From: Pseudomonas fluorescens
Lineage (GTDB): Bacteria > Pseudomonadota > Gammaproteobacteria > Pseudomonadales > Pseudomonadaceae
Reading direction: 5' to 3'
Length of the DNA: 64,000 bases
Assembly: GCF_902497775.2 (NCBI RefSeq)
Contig: NZ_OZ024668.1
Coordinates: 5,378,326-5,442,325 of the forward strand
The position numbers were made by a program, and so were the translations under genes. Of the stretch, positions 1 to 12,356 are shown piece by piece. The stretch's first letter is position 1, and the number at the start of each line of letters is the position of its first letter. The notes under the pieces were generated by a model. The model did not search any database. It was not told the origin of the DNA and saw nothing but the letters and a program-made list of their open reading frames with translations.

Positions 1-1
1 G

Positions 2-127
2 ACGATCCAGCGCAGCTACTGGATCTGTACCCGCCGTGAGCTGCACAAGTCGGTGCGTCTGCGCGTGGTCTGGGATTTTCTCCTGGCCCTGTGCGCGCAG
101 GAGCAAGACGTCTTGCTGGCGGAGTAG
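2..127 (+). CDS. LysR-family regulator, C-terminal fragment (cut by window edge)
   Basis: Open from base 2 to a TAG at 125-127; the 5' part lies outside the window. The 41 visible residues include YWICTRREL, then a helical run VRLRVVWDFLLAL, which is how many LysR-type regulators end (a Y/FW-L-T/V-H/R-x-x-L strand followed by the last amphipathic helix of the effector domain). The DNA-binding half cannot be seen, so the family call rests on this tail only. It converges tail to tail with the TauE/SafE gene, with 4 bp between the stop codons and no room for a separate terminator. Confidence 0.55.
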   Translation, partial: TIQRSYWICTRRELHKSVRLRVVWDFLLALCAQEQDVLLAE

Positions 128-131
128 GGCA

Positions 132-950
132 TCAGCTGCCCAGGGTTTTGACCGCCAGCAGCAAGGCCGCGCAGATCCCCACAGTCGCGAACATCTGCTG
201 CAGACGTGGTCCAGCCAGTTTGCTGGCGAGCTGACGCGCCAGCAGCAGGCCGAGCACCGCGCCGCCAGCAAAGGGGGCGCCCACTGTCCAATGCATGACG
301 CCGCCGACCGTAGCGCTGACCACACTGCCGGTGGACACCAGGGCGATCACTGCCAACGAAGTGGCAACGGTGCTCTTCATGTCCAGGTTGGTGTAGCGAC
401 TCAGCGCCGGGATGATCACGAAACCGCCACCAACCCCCAGCAAGCCCGAAAGCAAACCGGACAGCGCGCCAGTAAAGGCCAGGGCGCGGGCGCAGGGCAG
501 GGTCCAGCGCAAGCGCCCCTGCAAGGGATTGAGCACGCAGGGCATTACCCTGCGCTGACCCAGAGGCGGCTGGCCACGGAGCTCGCGGTGCGCCTTGAGC
601 AGCATGCGTGCACAGGCATAAATCAGCACCAAGGCGAAGGTCAGGGCCAATGGCCCGTTCGGCAAGCGATGGGCAAGCATCAAGCCGAAGGGGGCAATGG
701 CGATGCCGATCAACGCCACAAACAGCGCCGCGCGATAACGCACCAGGCCTTGGCGCAACCCCAACAAGGCCCCTACCGCCGCCGCCATGCCGACGGCCAG
801 CAAGCCGACCGGCGCCGCCTCGACCATCGACAAACCCAAACCGAAGACCAGCATGGGCACGGCAAGAATGCCGCCACCAGCGCCGGTCAGCGCCAGCACC
901 GCACCAATGATCGCGCCCAAACCTGCCGCAAGAAATTGATGCTCGATCAC
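132..950 (-). CDS. TauE/SafE (DUF81) family membrane permease
   Basis: A 272-residue, strongly hydrophobic protein with about eight predicted membrane segments and the family's two glycine-rich repeats: GAVLALTGAGGGILAVP near the N-terminus and SGLLSGLLGVGGGFVIIP in the second half. Family members are inner-membrane exporters or importers of sulfite, sulfoacetate or other sulfur compounds. I place the start at GTG 948-950 because it overlaps the stop of the upstream quinone oxidoreductase gene in a GTGA junction; a longer frame up to 989 would overlap that gene more and adds a non-hydrophobic tail. Sitting last in an operon with a sulfide oxidase and a persulfide dioxygenase, it probably moves sulfite, thiosulfate or a related product. 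The substrate is inferred from context. Confidence 0.85.
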   Translation of the reverse strand: MIEHQFLAAGLGAIIGAVLALTGAGGGILAVPMLVFGLGLSMVEAAPVGLLAVGMAAAVGALLGLRQGLVRYRAALFVALIGIAIAPFGLMLAHRLPNGPLALTFALVLIYACARMLLKAHRELRGQPPLGQRRVMPCVLNPLQGRLRWTLPCARALAFTGALSGLLSGLLGVGGGFVIIPALSRYTNLDMKSTVATSLAVIALVSTGSVVSATVGGVMHWTVGAPFAGGAVLGLLLARQLASKLAGPRLQQMFATVGICAALLLAVKTLGS

Positions 951-2224
951 CGCAGGCCCTCGGCGACAACCCGCGGTTTGGCCAGCCACTCGCGGCCCTT
1001 GAGCATGCAGCGCCAGTACAACGGCGGCAGGATCTGCGCCTTCAGCAACCAGGCCAGGCGCGTTGGGCGGCGGCCGTCGAGCAGCCAGCGCGGAAAGCTC
1101 GGCGCCAGCTTGCCGCCATAGGTAAATTCGGCGAGCACGATCTTGCCGCGCTCGACGGTCAACGGACAGGAGCCGTAACCATCATAGTGGGCGAGGTTGG
1201 GCAGGCGACCCAGGGCCACCAGCACATTGTTGGCCACCACCGGCGCTTGCTTGCGCGCAGCCGCTGCGGTCTTGGCATTACTGGTATTGATACCGTCGCC
1301 CAGGGCGTGGATGTTGCTGTAGCGTTTGTGGCGCAAGGTGGCCGGGTCGACATCAATCCAGCCGGCCTGGTCAGCCAGCGGGCTGCTGCGGATGAAATCG
1401 GGAGCAACCTGGGGCGGAACCACATGCAGCATGTCGAACGGCTGAACCTGGGTTTCGCTGCTGCCATCGGGCAGAGTGCGCACGAAAGTTGCCCGCTTGC
1501 CCGGGCCATCGACAGCCACCAGGCGATGGGCGTATTGCAGGTCCACCGCATATTTGTCGATGTACTCCATCAACGCCGGCACATAGTCGGGCACCCCAAA
1601 CAGCACGCCACCGGCATTGAAGAACTGCGCCTGAATGCTGCCCAAGCGGCCGTTGCGCAACCAGTGATCACAAGACAGGTACAAGGCCTTTTGCGGCGCG
1701 CCGGCACACTTGATCGGCATCGGCGGCTGGGTGAACAGCGCTCGGCCTTCGCGCAGGTTCTGCACCAGTTGCCAGGTGTAGGGCGCCAGCTCGTAACGGT
1801 AGTTGGAGGTCACGCCATTGCGCCCAAGGGTTTCGCTCAGGCCTTCGATAGCGTCCCAATCGAGCTTGAGCCCTGGGCAGACTACCAACTGTTCGTAACT
1901 GAGCAGCCGCCCGTCATTGAGGGTGACCGTTTGTGCCTGCGGGTCAAACGTCTCGACCCGCGCCTTGATCCACTGCACGCCACCGGGGATGGTCGAGGCC
2001 ATAGTGCGTGCCGTCGAAGGCGCCTGGAAGATACCGGCGCCGACCATGGTCCAACCCGGTTGGTAGTAGTGCACATCGGCAGGGTCGATGATCGCAACAT
2101 CCAGCGAAGGGTCGCGGCAGATCAAGCTGGAAGCGGCGGCTATACCGGCGGCACCGGCGCCGACAATCAGCACTTTATGGTGGTCGCCTTTCGGCACCTC
2201 GGCAGGGGAGGGTTGAGCATGCAT
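947..2224 (-). CDS. sqr: Sulfide:quinone oxidoreductase, type II-like
   Basis: A 425-residue FAD enzyme that would oxidise sulfide to sulfane sulfur and pass electrons to membrane quinone. The N-terminal dinucleotide fold is seen as VLIVGAGAAGIAAAS (residues 18-32). Two cysteines sit where the human SQOR-type enzymes keep their catalytic pair: Cys173 in KCAGAPQK and Cys353 in DGYGSCPLT. The FAD-binding HALGDG motif is at about 306-311. There is no signal peptide; the family binds the membrane through its C-terminal helices, and the tail here is rich in aromatic and basic residues. It follows the dioxygenase gene by 36 bp, starts at ATG 2222-2224 behind an AGGA-type ribosome site, and overlaps the permease by 4 bp, so the three genes look like one transcript. 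Confidence 0.85.
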   Translation of the reverse strand: MHAQPSPAEVPKGDHHKVLIVGAGAAGIAAASSLICRDPSLDVAIIDPADVHYYQPGWTMVGAGIFQAPSTARTMASTIPGGVQWIKARVETFDPQAQTVTLNDGRLLSYEQLVVCPGLKLDWDAIEGLSETLGRNGVTSNYRYELAPYTWQLVQNLREGRALFTQPPMPIKCAGAPQKALYLSCDHWLRNGRLGSIQAQFFNAGGVLFGVPDYVPALMEYIDKYAVDLQYAHRLVAVDGPGKRATFVRTLPDGSSETQVQPFDMLHVVPPQVAPDFIRSSPLADQAGWIDVDPATLRHKRYSNIHALGDGINTSNAKTAAAARKQAPVVANNVLVALGRLPNLAHYDGYGSCPLTVERGKIVLAEFTYGGKLAPSFPRWLLDGRRPTRLAWLLKAQILPPLYWRCMLKGREWLAKPRVVAEGLR

Positions 2225-2260
2225 GGCAGGGTCCTTCTAATAATAATTCTGGGGTGAAGC

Positions 2261-3145
2261 TCAGAGCACGTTGAGCGGGATCTTCAGGTAGCGCACTCCG
2301 TTGTCTTCAGGTTCGGGCAGTTGGCCGCTGCGCATGTTGATCTGCACCGAAGGCAGGATCAGTACCGGCATCTCCAGGGTGGCGTCGCGGGCTTCGCGCA
2401 TGGTGACGAAGCTGTCTTCGCTGATGCCTTCACGGATATGGATATTGCTGGCGCGCTGTTCGGCCACCGTGGTCATGTAACGCAGTTCGCGGCCGCCCGG
2501 CAGGTAGTCGTGGCACATGAACAGGCGCGTCTCGACGGGCAGGGCGAGGATGCGCTGGATCGAGCGGTACAGGGTGCGTGCGCTGGCGCCGGGGAAGTCG
2601 CAACGGGCGGTACCGTAATCGGGCATGAACAAGGTGTCACCGACAAAGGCAATGCTTTGCCCGGCAACCTCCACTACATAGGTCATGCACGCCGGCGTGT
2701 GTCCAGGTGTATGCAAGGCACGCGCCTGCAGGTTGCCGATGCTGAAGGGCTGCTCATCGTCGAACAGCACATCGAACTGGCTGCCATCGCGGGCGAAGCC
2801 GCCATCGGCATTGAACAGTGCACCGAAGACTTTCTGCACCTGGGTGATCTGGCTGCCAATGGCAATCTGGCCACCCAGGGCCTGCTTGAGGTAAGCCGCC
2901 GCAGACAGGTGATCGGCGTGCACGTGGGTTTCCAGAATCCACTGAACCTTGCCGCCCAGTTCGCTCACCCGGCCAATCAGCTTGTCTGCCGAAGCATTGC
3001 TGGTGCGCCCGGACTTCGGATCATAATCCAGCACACTGTCGATCAAGGCACAGTCGCCGCTGCTCCGGTCCATCAGCAGATAGCTGATGGTCGAGGTCAC
3101 ACTGTCGAAGAGTGCCTCCACATACAAGTTGCCGCCGATGATCAT
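2261..3145 (-). CDS. pdo: Persulfide dioxygenase, ETHE1-like MBL-fold protein
   Basis: A 294-residue metallo-beta-lactamase-fold protein. The metal motif HVHADH lies at residues 74-79, followed by the second ligand region [14 protein letters not shown]1-type persulfide dioxygenases carry one iron and oxidise glutathione persulfide to sulfite and glutathione. The pairing with a type II sulfide:quinone oxidoreductase and a FisR regulator supports this over a glyoxalase II or lactonase role. It is the first gene of the minus-strand sulfur operon. The start chosen is ATG 3143-3145; the ribosome site ahead of it is weak. A sigma54-like promoter at 3211-3230 would place transcription start about 55 bp upstream. 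Confidence 0.8.
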   Translation of the reverse strand: MIIGGNLYVEALFDSVTSTISYLLMDRSSGDCALIDSVLDYDPKSGRTSNASADKLIGRVSELGGKVQWILETHVHADHLSAAAYLKQALGGQIAIGSQITQVQKVFGALFNADGGFARDGSQFDVLFDDEQPFSIGNLQARALHTPGHTPACMTYVVEVAGQSIAFVGDTLFMPDYGTARCDFPGASARTLYRSIQRILALPVETRLFMCHDYLPGGRELRYMTTVAEQRASNIHIREGISEDSFVTMREARDATLEMPVLILPSVQINMRSGQLPEPEDNGVRYLKIPLNVL

Positions 3146-3210
3146 CTACTACGCTCCGAATTCATCACAGGTGCCAGCTATCAAGCCTTGCTGGCAATGG
3201 ACAGGCTGTC

Positions 3211-3230
3211 ATCAAGATATGTGCCACCGA
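3211..3230 (-). promoter_or_regulatory. Putative sigma54 (-24/-12) promoter of the sulfide operon
   Basis: Read on the minus strand, TGGCAC, five bases, then TTGAT. The -24 half is perfect against TGGCAC-N5-TTGCW, while the -12 half has GA where GC is expected. It faces the persulfide dioxygenase gene, and the divergent gene encodes a sigma54 activator, so the position makes sense. The imperfect -12 box keeps confidence moderate. Confidence 0.4.
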
Positions 3231-3277
3231 ACAGGTAGGCTGTTTCCCAATGATTGCAGGCTGCGTAGGGAAAACCG

Positions 3278-3345
3278 CTGCCAGACTGTCAGCATAGTTG
3301 GCAGTGACATGGCAGCACCTGGCAGTTTTTGGCAGTCCCTGGCAG
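3278..3345. repeat. Helically phased TGGCAG repeat array (candidate FisR enhancer site)
   Basis: TGGCAG occurs on the plus strand starting at 3299, 3310, 3320, 3330 and 3340, so five copies lie 10-11 bp apart on one helix face. A sixth copy is inverted (CTGCCA, 3278-3283), 21 bp before the first. Relative to the candidate sigma54 promoter at 3211-3230, the array would lie roughly 75-145 bp upstream, the usual place for an enhancer bound by a sigma54 activator. It also lies 40 bp before fisR, so autoregulation is possible. The repeat is direct observation; the function is inference. Confidence 0.6.
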
Positions 3346-3384
3346 CTTCAGTTAAGCTTTGCCCGAGCTTGCCCAGGTATCGCC

Positions 3385-4698
<1,314 letters not shown>

Positions 4699-4716
4699 GC
4701 CCAGCGCAGAAACAAC

Positions 4717-4747
4717 AAACCCCGGCTTTTGGCCGGGGTTTGTGTTT
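4717..4747. terminator. Bidirectional rho-independent terminator (fisR / gyrB)
   Basis: Stem AAACCCCGGC / GCCGGGGTTT (4717-4726 with 4732-4741) with a short T-rich loop, and T-rich on both sides. It sits between the convergent stops of fisR and gyrB and can serve both. Confidence 0.9.
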
Positions 4748-4764
4748 GTAGCGGGAGTGCCTGA

Positions 4765-8290
<3,526 letters not shown>

Positions 8291-8309
8291 CTAGAGTCTG
8301 CTGGACAAA

Positions 8310-9413
8310 TTACAGACGCATCGGCATGACAACGTAAGCGGAGTCGTCGTTGTCAGCTTCCTGCAGCAGAGCGCTGCTGTTGGAGTCCGACAGGATCAGA
8401 CGAACCTGCTCAGTGGTCATGACACCCAGTACGTCGAGCAAGTAGCTGACGTTAAAGCCGATTTCCAGCGAGCTACCGTTGTACTCGACGCTGATCTCTT
8501 CTTCCGCTTCTTCCTGCTCAGGGTTGTTGGCCTGAATCTTCAACTGGGCATTAGCCAGTTGCAGGCGGATGCCGCGGTACTTCTCGTTGGACAGAATCGC
8601 GGTACGGCTGAAGGCTTCGCGCAGTGCCTGGCGATCGCCGACCACCAGCTTGTCGCCGCCCTTGGGCAACACGCGCTCGTAGTCCGGGAACTTGCCATCG
8701 ACCAGCTTCGAAGTGAAGGTGAACTCACCGGTGGTGGCGCGGATGTGGTGCTGGCCCAGAACGATGCTGACCATGCCATCCGGTTCGGTGAGCAGGCGCG
8801 CCAGTTCGAGGATACCTTTGCGTGGCACGATGACCTGGTGGCGATCAGCCTGGCCGATATCGGCACGCATCGAGCACATGGCCAGACGGTGACCATCGGT
8901 AGCGACGGCGCGCAGGGTATCGGTGGACACTTCCAGCAGCATGCCGTTGAGGTAGTAGCGCACATCCTGCTGGGCCATAGCGAAGCTAGTGCGTTCGATC
9001 AGGCGACGCAGGCGGCTTTGCTCAAGGTTGCAGGTCAGCGAGCCTGGGCCTTCTTCCACAGTCGGGAAGTCATTGGCTGGCAGGGTCGACAGGGTGAAGC
9101 GGCTACGCCCGGCCTTGACCACGAGCTTCTGCTCATCGAGTTTGATGTCGATCAGCACGTCGTTGGGCAGGCTTTTACAGATGTCCATCAGCTTGCGCGC
9201 AGGCACGGTGATTTCGCCAGGCTCGGCCGGCTCTTCCAATTGCACACGGCCAACCAGCTCTACTTCCAGGTCAGTACCGGTCAGCGACAATTGCTGACCC
9301 TGTACCACCAGCAGGACGTTGGACAGTACCGGCAAGGTCTGGCGGCGCTCGACGACGCCTGCGACCAGTTGCAGGGGTTTCAACAGGGCTTCGCGTTGAA
9401 TGGTGAAATGCAT
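8310..9413 (-). CDS. dnaN: DNA polymerase III beta sliding clamp
   Basis: A 367-residue clamp that encircles DNA as a dimer and tethers polymerase III. The sequence begins MHFTIQREALLKPLQLV and ends with the conserved YVVMPMRL, which forms part of the partner-binding groove. Length and sequence are typical for the family. It starts 40 bp after the dnaA stop and is followed by recF after 19 bp, consistent with co-transcription with dnaA as is usual in Pseudomonas. Confidence 0.98.
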   Translation of the reverse strand: MHFTIQREALLKPLQLVAGVVERRQTLPVLSNVLLVVQGQQLSLTGTDLEVELVGRVQLEEPAEPGEITVPARKLMDICKSLPNDVLIDIKLDEQKLVVKAGRSRFTLSTLPANDFPTVEEGPGSLTCNLEQSRLRRLIERTSFAMAQQDVRYYLNGMLLEVSTDTLRAVATDGHRLAMCSMRADIGQADRHQVIVPRKGILELARLLTEPDGMVSIVLGQHHIRATTGEFTFTSKLVDGKFPDYERVLPKGGDKLVVGDRQALREAFSRTAILSNEKYRGIRLQLANAQLKIQANNPEQEEAEEEISVEYNGSSLEIGFNVSYLLDVLGVMTTEQVRLILSDSNSSALLQEADNDDSAYVVMPMRL

Positions 9414-9453
9414 GGTCTAGTCCCTTGCCTTTAATAAGCTGCGCTGACGTTCA

Positions 9454-10971
9454 TCAAGTCGTCAGAGTCCGCAGCAGGTTCTTGTAGTCCTCGCGGATAT
9501 CCGCGTCGGATTCCTTGAGTTCGTTGATCTTGCGGCACGCATGCAACACGGTGGTGTGATCGCGGCCGCCGAAAACGTCGCCGATCTCCGGCAGGCTGTG
9601 GTTGGTCAGCTCTTTGGACAAGGCCATGGCGACCTGCCGCGGACGGGCTACCGAACGCGAACGACGTTTGGACAACAGATCGGAGATCTTGATCTTGTAG
9701 TACTCGGCAACGGTGCGCTGGATGTTATCCACACTCACCAGTTTGTCCTGCAGTGCCAGAAGATCCTTGAGCGATTCGCGAATCAGCTCGATGGTGATGT
9801 CACGGCCCATGAAGTGCGAGTGAGCAATGACCCGCTTCAGGGCGCCTTCGAGTTCACGCACGTTCGAGCGAATACGCTGGGCGATAAAGAAAGCAGCATC
9901 GTGCGGCAGGTCGACCTTGGCCTGATCGGCCTTCTTCATCAGGATCGCTACCCGGGTCTCGAGCTCCGGCGGCTCTACCGCAACGGTCAGGCCCCAGCCG
10001 AAACGCGACTTCAGGCGCTCTTCCAGGCCTTCGATTTCCTTCGGATAACGGTCGCTGGTCAGAATGACCTGCTGGCCGCCTTCGAGCAGGGCGTTGAAGG
10101 TGTGGAAAAACTCTTCCTGGGAACGCTCTTTGCGGGCAAAGAACTGAATGTCATCGATCAGCAACGCGTCGACCGAACGGTAGAAGCGCTTGAACTCGTT
10201 GATGGCATTGAGTTGCAGCGCCTTGACCATGTCGGCGACGAAGCGCTCGGAGTGCAGGTACACCACCTTGGCATTCGGGTTCTTCTTGAGCAGGTGGTTA
10301 CCCACAGCGTGCATTAGGTGAGTTTTACCCAGGCCCACACCGCCGTACAGGAACAGCGGGTTGTAGCCATGCTTGGGGTTGTCGGCAACCTGCCAGGCCG
10401 CAGCGCGGGCCAGCTGGTTGGACTTACCTTCGACGAAGTTTTCGAAGGTAAAGGTGCGGTTCAGGTAGCTGGTGTGCTTGAGCGCACCCTCGACCTGCAC
10501 CGTGCGTTGTTCGGTGCGACCGCTCGGCGCCGGGGCGGCATTGGCCTCGCCCATGGAATCGAAGCTGTCACGCGAAGGCGCTTCCTCGACTTCGGCCACC
10601 GGTACCTGGGCTGCGACAGGTGCGGCTACAGGTTCGCTGACCACCGCAGTTTGTGCAGCCTGGGCCTGGGATGCGGCAACGGCCGCAGCGAGCGGTGCAT
10701 TGGGTGCGGCACGCGGTGCCGAACTGCGTCTGCTGCCTATTAATAAGGAAAGGGCAGGCGCAATACCGTTGCCGTGTTCACCCAGCAGCTCGAGCAGACG
10801 GCTCAGGTACTTTTCATTGACCCAGTCGAGAACGAAACGGTTGGGCGCATAGACGCGCAACTCGTCGCCTTCGGCTTCGACCTGTAGCGGACGGATCCAG
10901 GTGTTGAATTGCTGGGCAGGCAGTTCATCGCGCAGAAGCTCCACGCACTGCTGCCAAAGTTCCACTGACAC
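9454..10971 (-). CDS. dnaA: Chromosomal replication initiator DnaA
   Basis: A 505-residue AAA+ initiator. Domain I starts [19 protein letters not shown], a linker rich in Ala/Val/Pro follows (about 90-165), then the ATPase with Walker [11 protein letters not shown] and Walker [10 protein letters not shown], and the C-terminal DNA-binding domain with [15 protein letters not shown], which reads the TTATCCACA boxes. I choose GTG 10969-10971: it has AGGGG six bases upstream and matches the known Pseudomonas N-terminus. An in-frame extension reaches 11061 but would translate a DnaA box. Consensus boxes upstream (11039-11310) suggest autoregulation as well as origin function. Confidence 0.97.
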   Translation of the reverse strand: MSVELWQQCVELLRDELPAQQFNTWIRPLQVEAEGDELRVYAPNRFVLDWVNEKYLSRLLELLGEHGNGIAPALSLLIGSRRSSAPRAAPNAPLAAAVAASQAQAAQTAVVSEPVAAPVAAQVPVAEVEEAPSRDSFDSMGEANAAPAPSGRTEQRTVQVEGALKHTSYLNRTFTFENFVEGKSNQLARAAAWQVADNPKHGYNPLFLYGGVGLGKTHLMHAVGNHLLKKNPNAKVVYLHSERFVADMVKALQLNAINEFKRFYRSVDALLIDDIQFFARKERSQEEFFHTFNALLEGGQQVILTSDRYPKEIEGLEERLKSRFGWGLTVAVEPPELETRVAILMKKADQAKVDLPHDAAFFIAQRIRSNVRELEGALKRVIAHSHFMGRDITIELIRESLKDLLALQDKLVSVDNIQRTVAEYYKIKISDLLSKRRSRSVARPRQVAMALSKELTNHSLPEIGDVFGGRDHTTVLHACRKINELKESDADIREDYKNLLRTLTT

Positions 10972-11563
10972 GGATATCCCCTGAGTTGAAAGCCGGTGAG
11001 GCAAAAACAAGCGCCCATTGTACCCAGCGCCAGCGCAGTTATCCACATGCAGGTGCGTCAAGGATGGCGATAAATCAGCAGTTTACTGACCAAAATGTCG
11101 TTCTGGGCATGTGAATAAGCCCTGTGGATAACCGCACCTGAGGTCTTTGCACAACTGGGGGTCGAAATCTGTTGATAACCCGCCTGTGGATAACATGCCA
11201 TTTGATCCACAGCTTTTCCGAAGCTACAGCACAGCAAGAGCACCTCTTCTCGACAAGGTTTCTTTCCTCTGTACATAAGGTATTTAAAGGGCTGTAGCTT
11301 GTTATCCACAGAAATCCTCCACATAAGCTTTATAAGATTCACTAAAAAGCTTTAAATAAGTCCTCTCTTTTTTTCTATGTTTAAGTGATCCGTTACTCGC
11401 GACCTGTCAGCTCGCCCCGGGTGATCCCCCAAACGGAGCCGATTTTCCGTCCATAAGGAAAAGCTGGTTGGAAATTGACCTACGGCCCTGCTTTCTCTAG
11501 AATCGCCGGTCTCTTAAAACGGGGGCCATTCCGGCCCGTTGTCGACGAACCAGGTAACACGCC
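10972..11563. other. oriC: dnaA-rpmH spacer: probable oriC with DnaA boxes and AT-rich region
   Basis: Perfect DnaA boxes (TTATCCACA or its complement) lie at 11039-11047, 11123-11131, 11185-11193 and 11302-11310. One-mismatch boxes are at 11170-11178 (TGTTGATAA) and 11203-11211 (TGATCCACA). An AT-rich stretch at 11314-11395, including CTCTCTTTTTTTCTATG, is the likely unwinding element. The dnaA-rpmH spacer is an established site of origin activity in Pseudomonas. No gene fits here; small frames opposite dnaA's leader look like chance. The rpmH promoter occupies the right end. The layout recurs in the mnmE-mnmG spacer. Confidence 0.85.
11475..11503 (+). promoter_or_regulatory. Sigma70 promoter for rpmH-rnpA
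   Basis: TTGACC (11475-11480), 17 bp, TAGAAT (11498-11503): a near-consensus promoter ending 60 bp before the rpmH start codon, as expected for a ribosomal protein gene. Confidence 0.8.
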
Positions 11564-11698
11564 ATGAAACGTACTTTCCAACCAAGCACCATCAAGCGCG
11601 CTCGCACTCACGGTTTCCGTGCCCGTATGGCCACCAAGAACGGTCGTGCCGTTCTGTCGCGTCGCCGTGCCAAAGGCCGTAAGCGCCTGGCAGTTTGA
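11564..11698 (+). CDS. rpmH: 50S ribosomal protein L34
   Basis: A 44-codon gene, [20 protein letters not shown] at the start and ending GRKRLAV. It is the smallest, very basic protein of the large ribosomal subunit and has the standard family length. It is preceded by CAGGTAAC as ribosome site and the strong promoter at 11475-11503. The stop is followed after 16 bp by the rnpA GTG start, the conserved rpmH-rnpA arrangement next to bacterial origins. Confidence 0.97.
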
Positions 11699-11714
11699 TT
11701 TTTCGGCACTGGTG

Positions 11715-12116
11715 GTGAGTCAGGACTTCAGTCGGGAAAAGCGTCTGCTTATTCCCCGACACTTCAAAGCGGTCTTCGACTCCCCAACCGGCAAGGTTCC
11801 AGGGAAATGCCTGCTGATCCTTGCTCGCGAGAACGGTCTTGATCATCCCCGCCTGGGGCTTGTGATCGGGAAAAAGAGCGTCAAGCTCTCCGTTCAACGC
11901 AATCGCCTGAAACGCCTGATGCGCGATTCGTTTCGCCTGAACCAGCATTCGCTTGCCGGTTGGGATATCGTGATCGTCGCGCGCAAAGGGTTGGGCGAGA
12001 TTGAAAACCCAGAATTGCACCAACATTTTGGCAAGCTCTGGAAGCGCCTTGCACGCAGTCGGCCCGCTCCAGTGGTTAACACCGACTCTGTGGGGGTAGA
12101 CAGTCAAGATGCGTAA
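11715..12116 (+). CDS. rnpA: Ribonuclease P protein component
   Basis: A 133-residue basic protein that assists the RNase P RNA in cleaving 5' leaders from tRNA precursors. The family signature [13 protein letters not shown] is at about 61-73, and SREKRLL near the start is typical. I use GTG 11715 ([10 protein letters not shown]), which matches Pseudomonas homologs; the open frame runs back to 11619 through rpmH, but that part is an rpmH shadow. The end overlaps the yidD start by 8 bp, implying translational coupling. Confidence 0.93.
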   Translation: MSQDFSREKRLLIPRHFKAVFDSPTGKVPGKCLLILARENGLDHPRLGLVIGKKSVKLSVQRNRLKRLMRDSFRLNQHSLAGWDIVIVARKGLGEIENPELHQHFGKLWKRLARSRPAPVVNTDSVGVDSQDA

Positions 12117-12354
12117 ACTGGCGCTCGTTCCGATCCAGTTTTACCGTTATGCCATTAGTCCTCTGATGGCCAGTCACTGTCGTTTCTACCCCAGTTGCTC
12201 CTGCTATGCGTACGAAGCCATCGAAACACATGGCCTTTTACGCGGCGGGTGGCTTACCGTTCGTCGCCTGGGGCGTTGTCATCCGTGGAATGCCGGTGGT
12301 TTTGACCCGGTTCCACCTGCCTCCTCTTCCCGTACTTCTTCGATAGCCGAGTAA
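12109..12354 (+). CDS. yidD: Membrane protein insertion efficiency factor YidD
   Basis: An 81-residue protein with the conserved core [21 protein letters not shown] and later [15 protein letters not shown], the full diagnostic pattern of the YidD/HlyA-like family. It is a peripheral inner-membrane protein thought to help YidC insert proteins. It overlaps rnpA by 8 bp and yidC follows 2 bp after its stop, the classic rnpA-yidD-yidC linkage. Confidence 0.95.
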   Translation: MRKLALVPIQFYRYAISPLMASHCRFYPSCSCYAYEAIETHGLLRGGWLTVRRLGRCHPWNAGGFDPVPPASSSRTSSIAE

Positions 12355-12356
12355 TC

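Noticed and set aside
3298..3384. Longer fisR start at 3298
   Set aside because: It would translate the phased TGGCAG repeats and lacks a ribosome site; the PAS-like domain starts properly from 3385.
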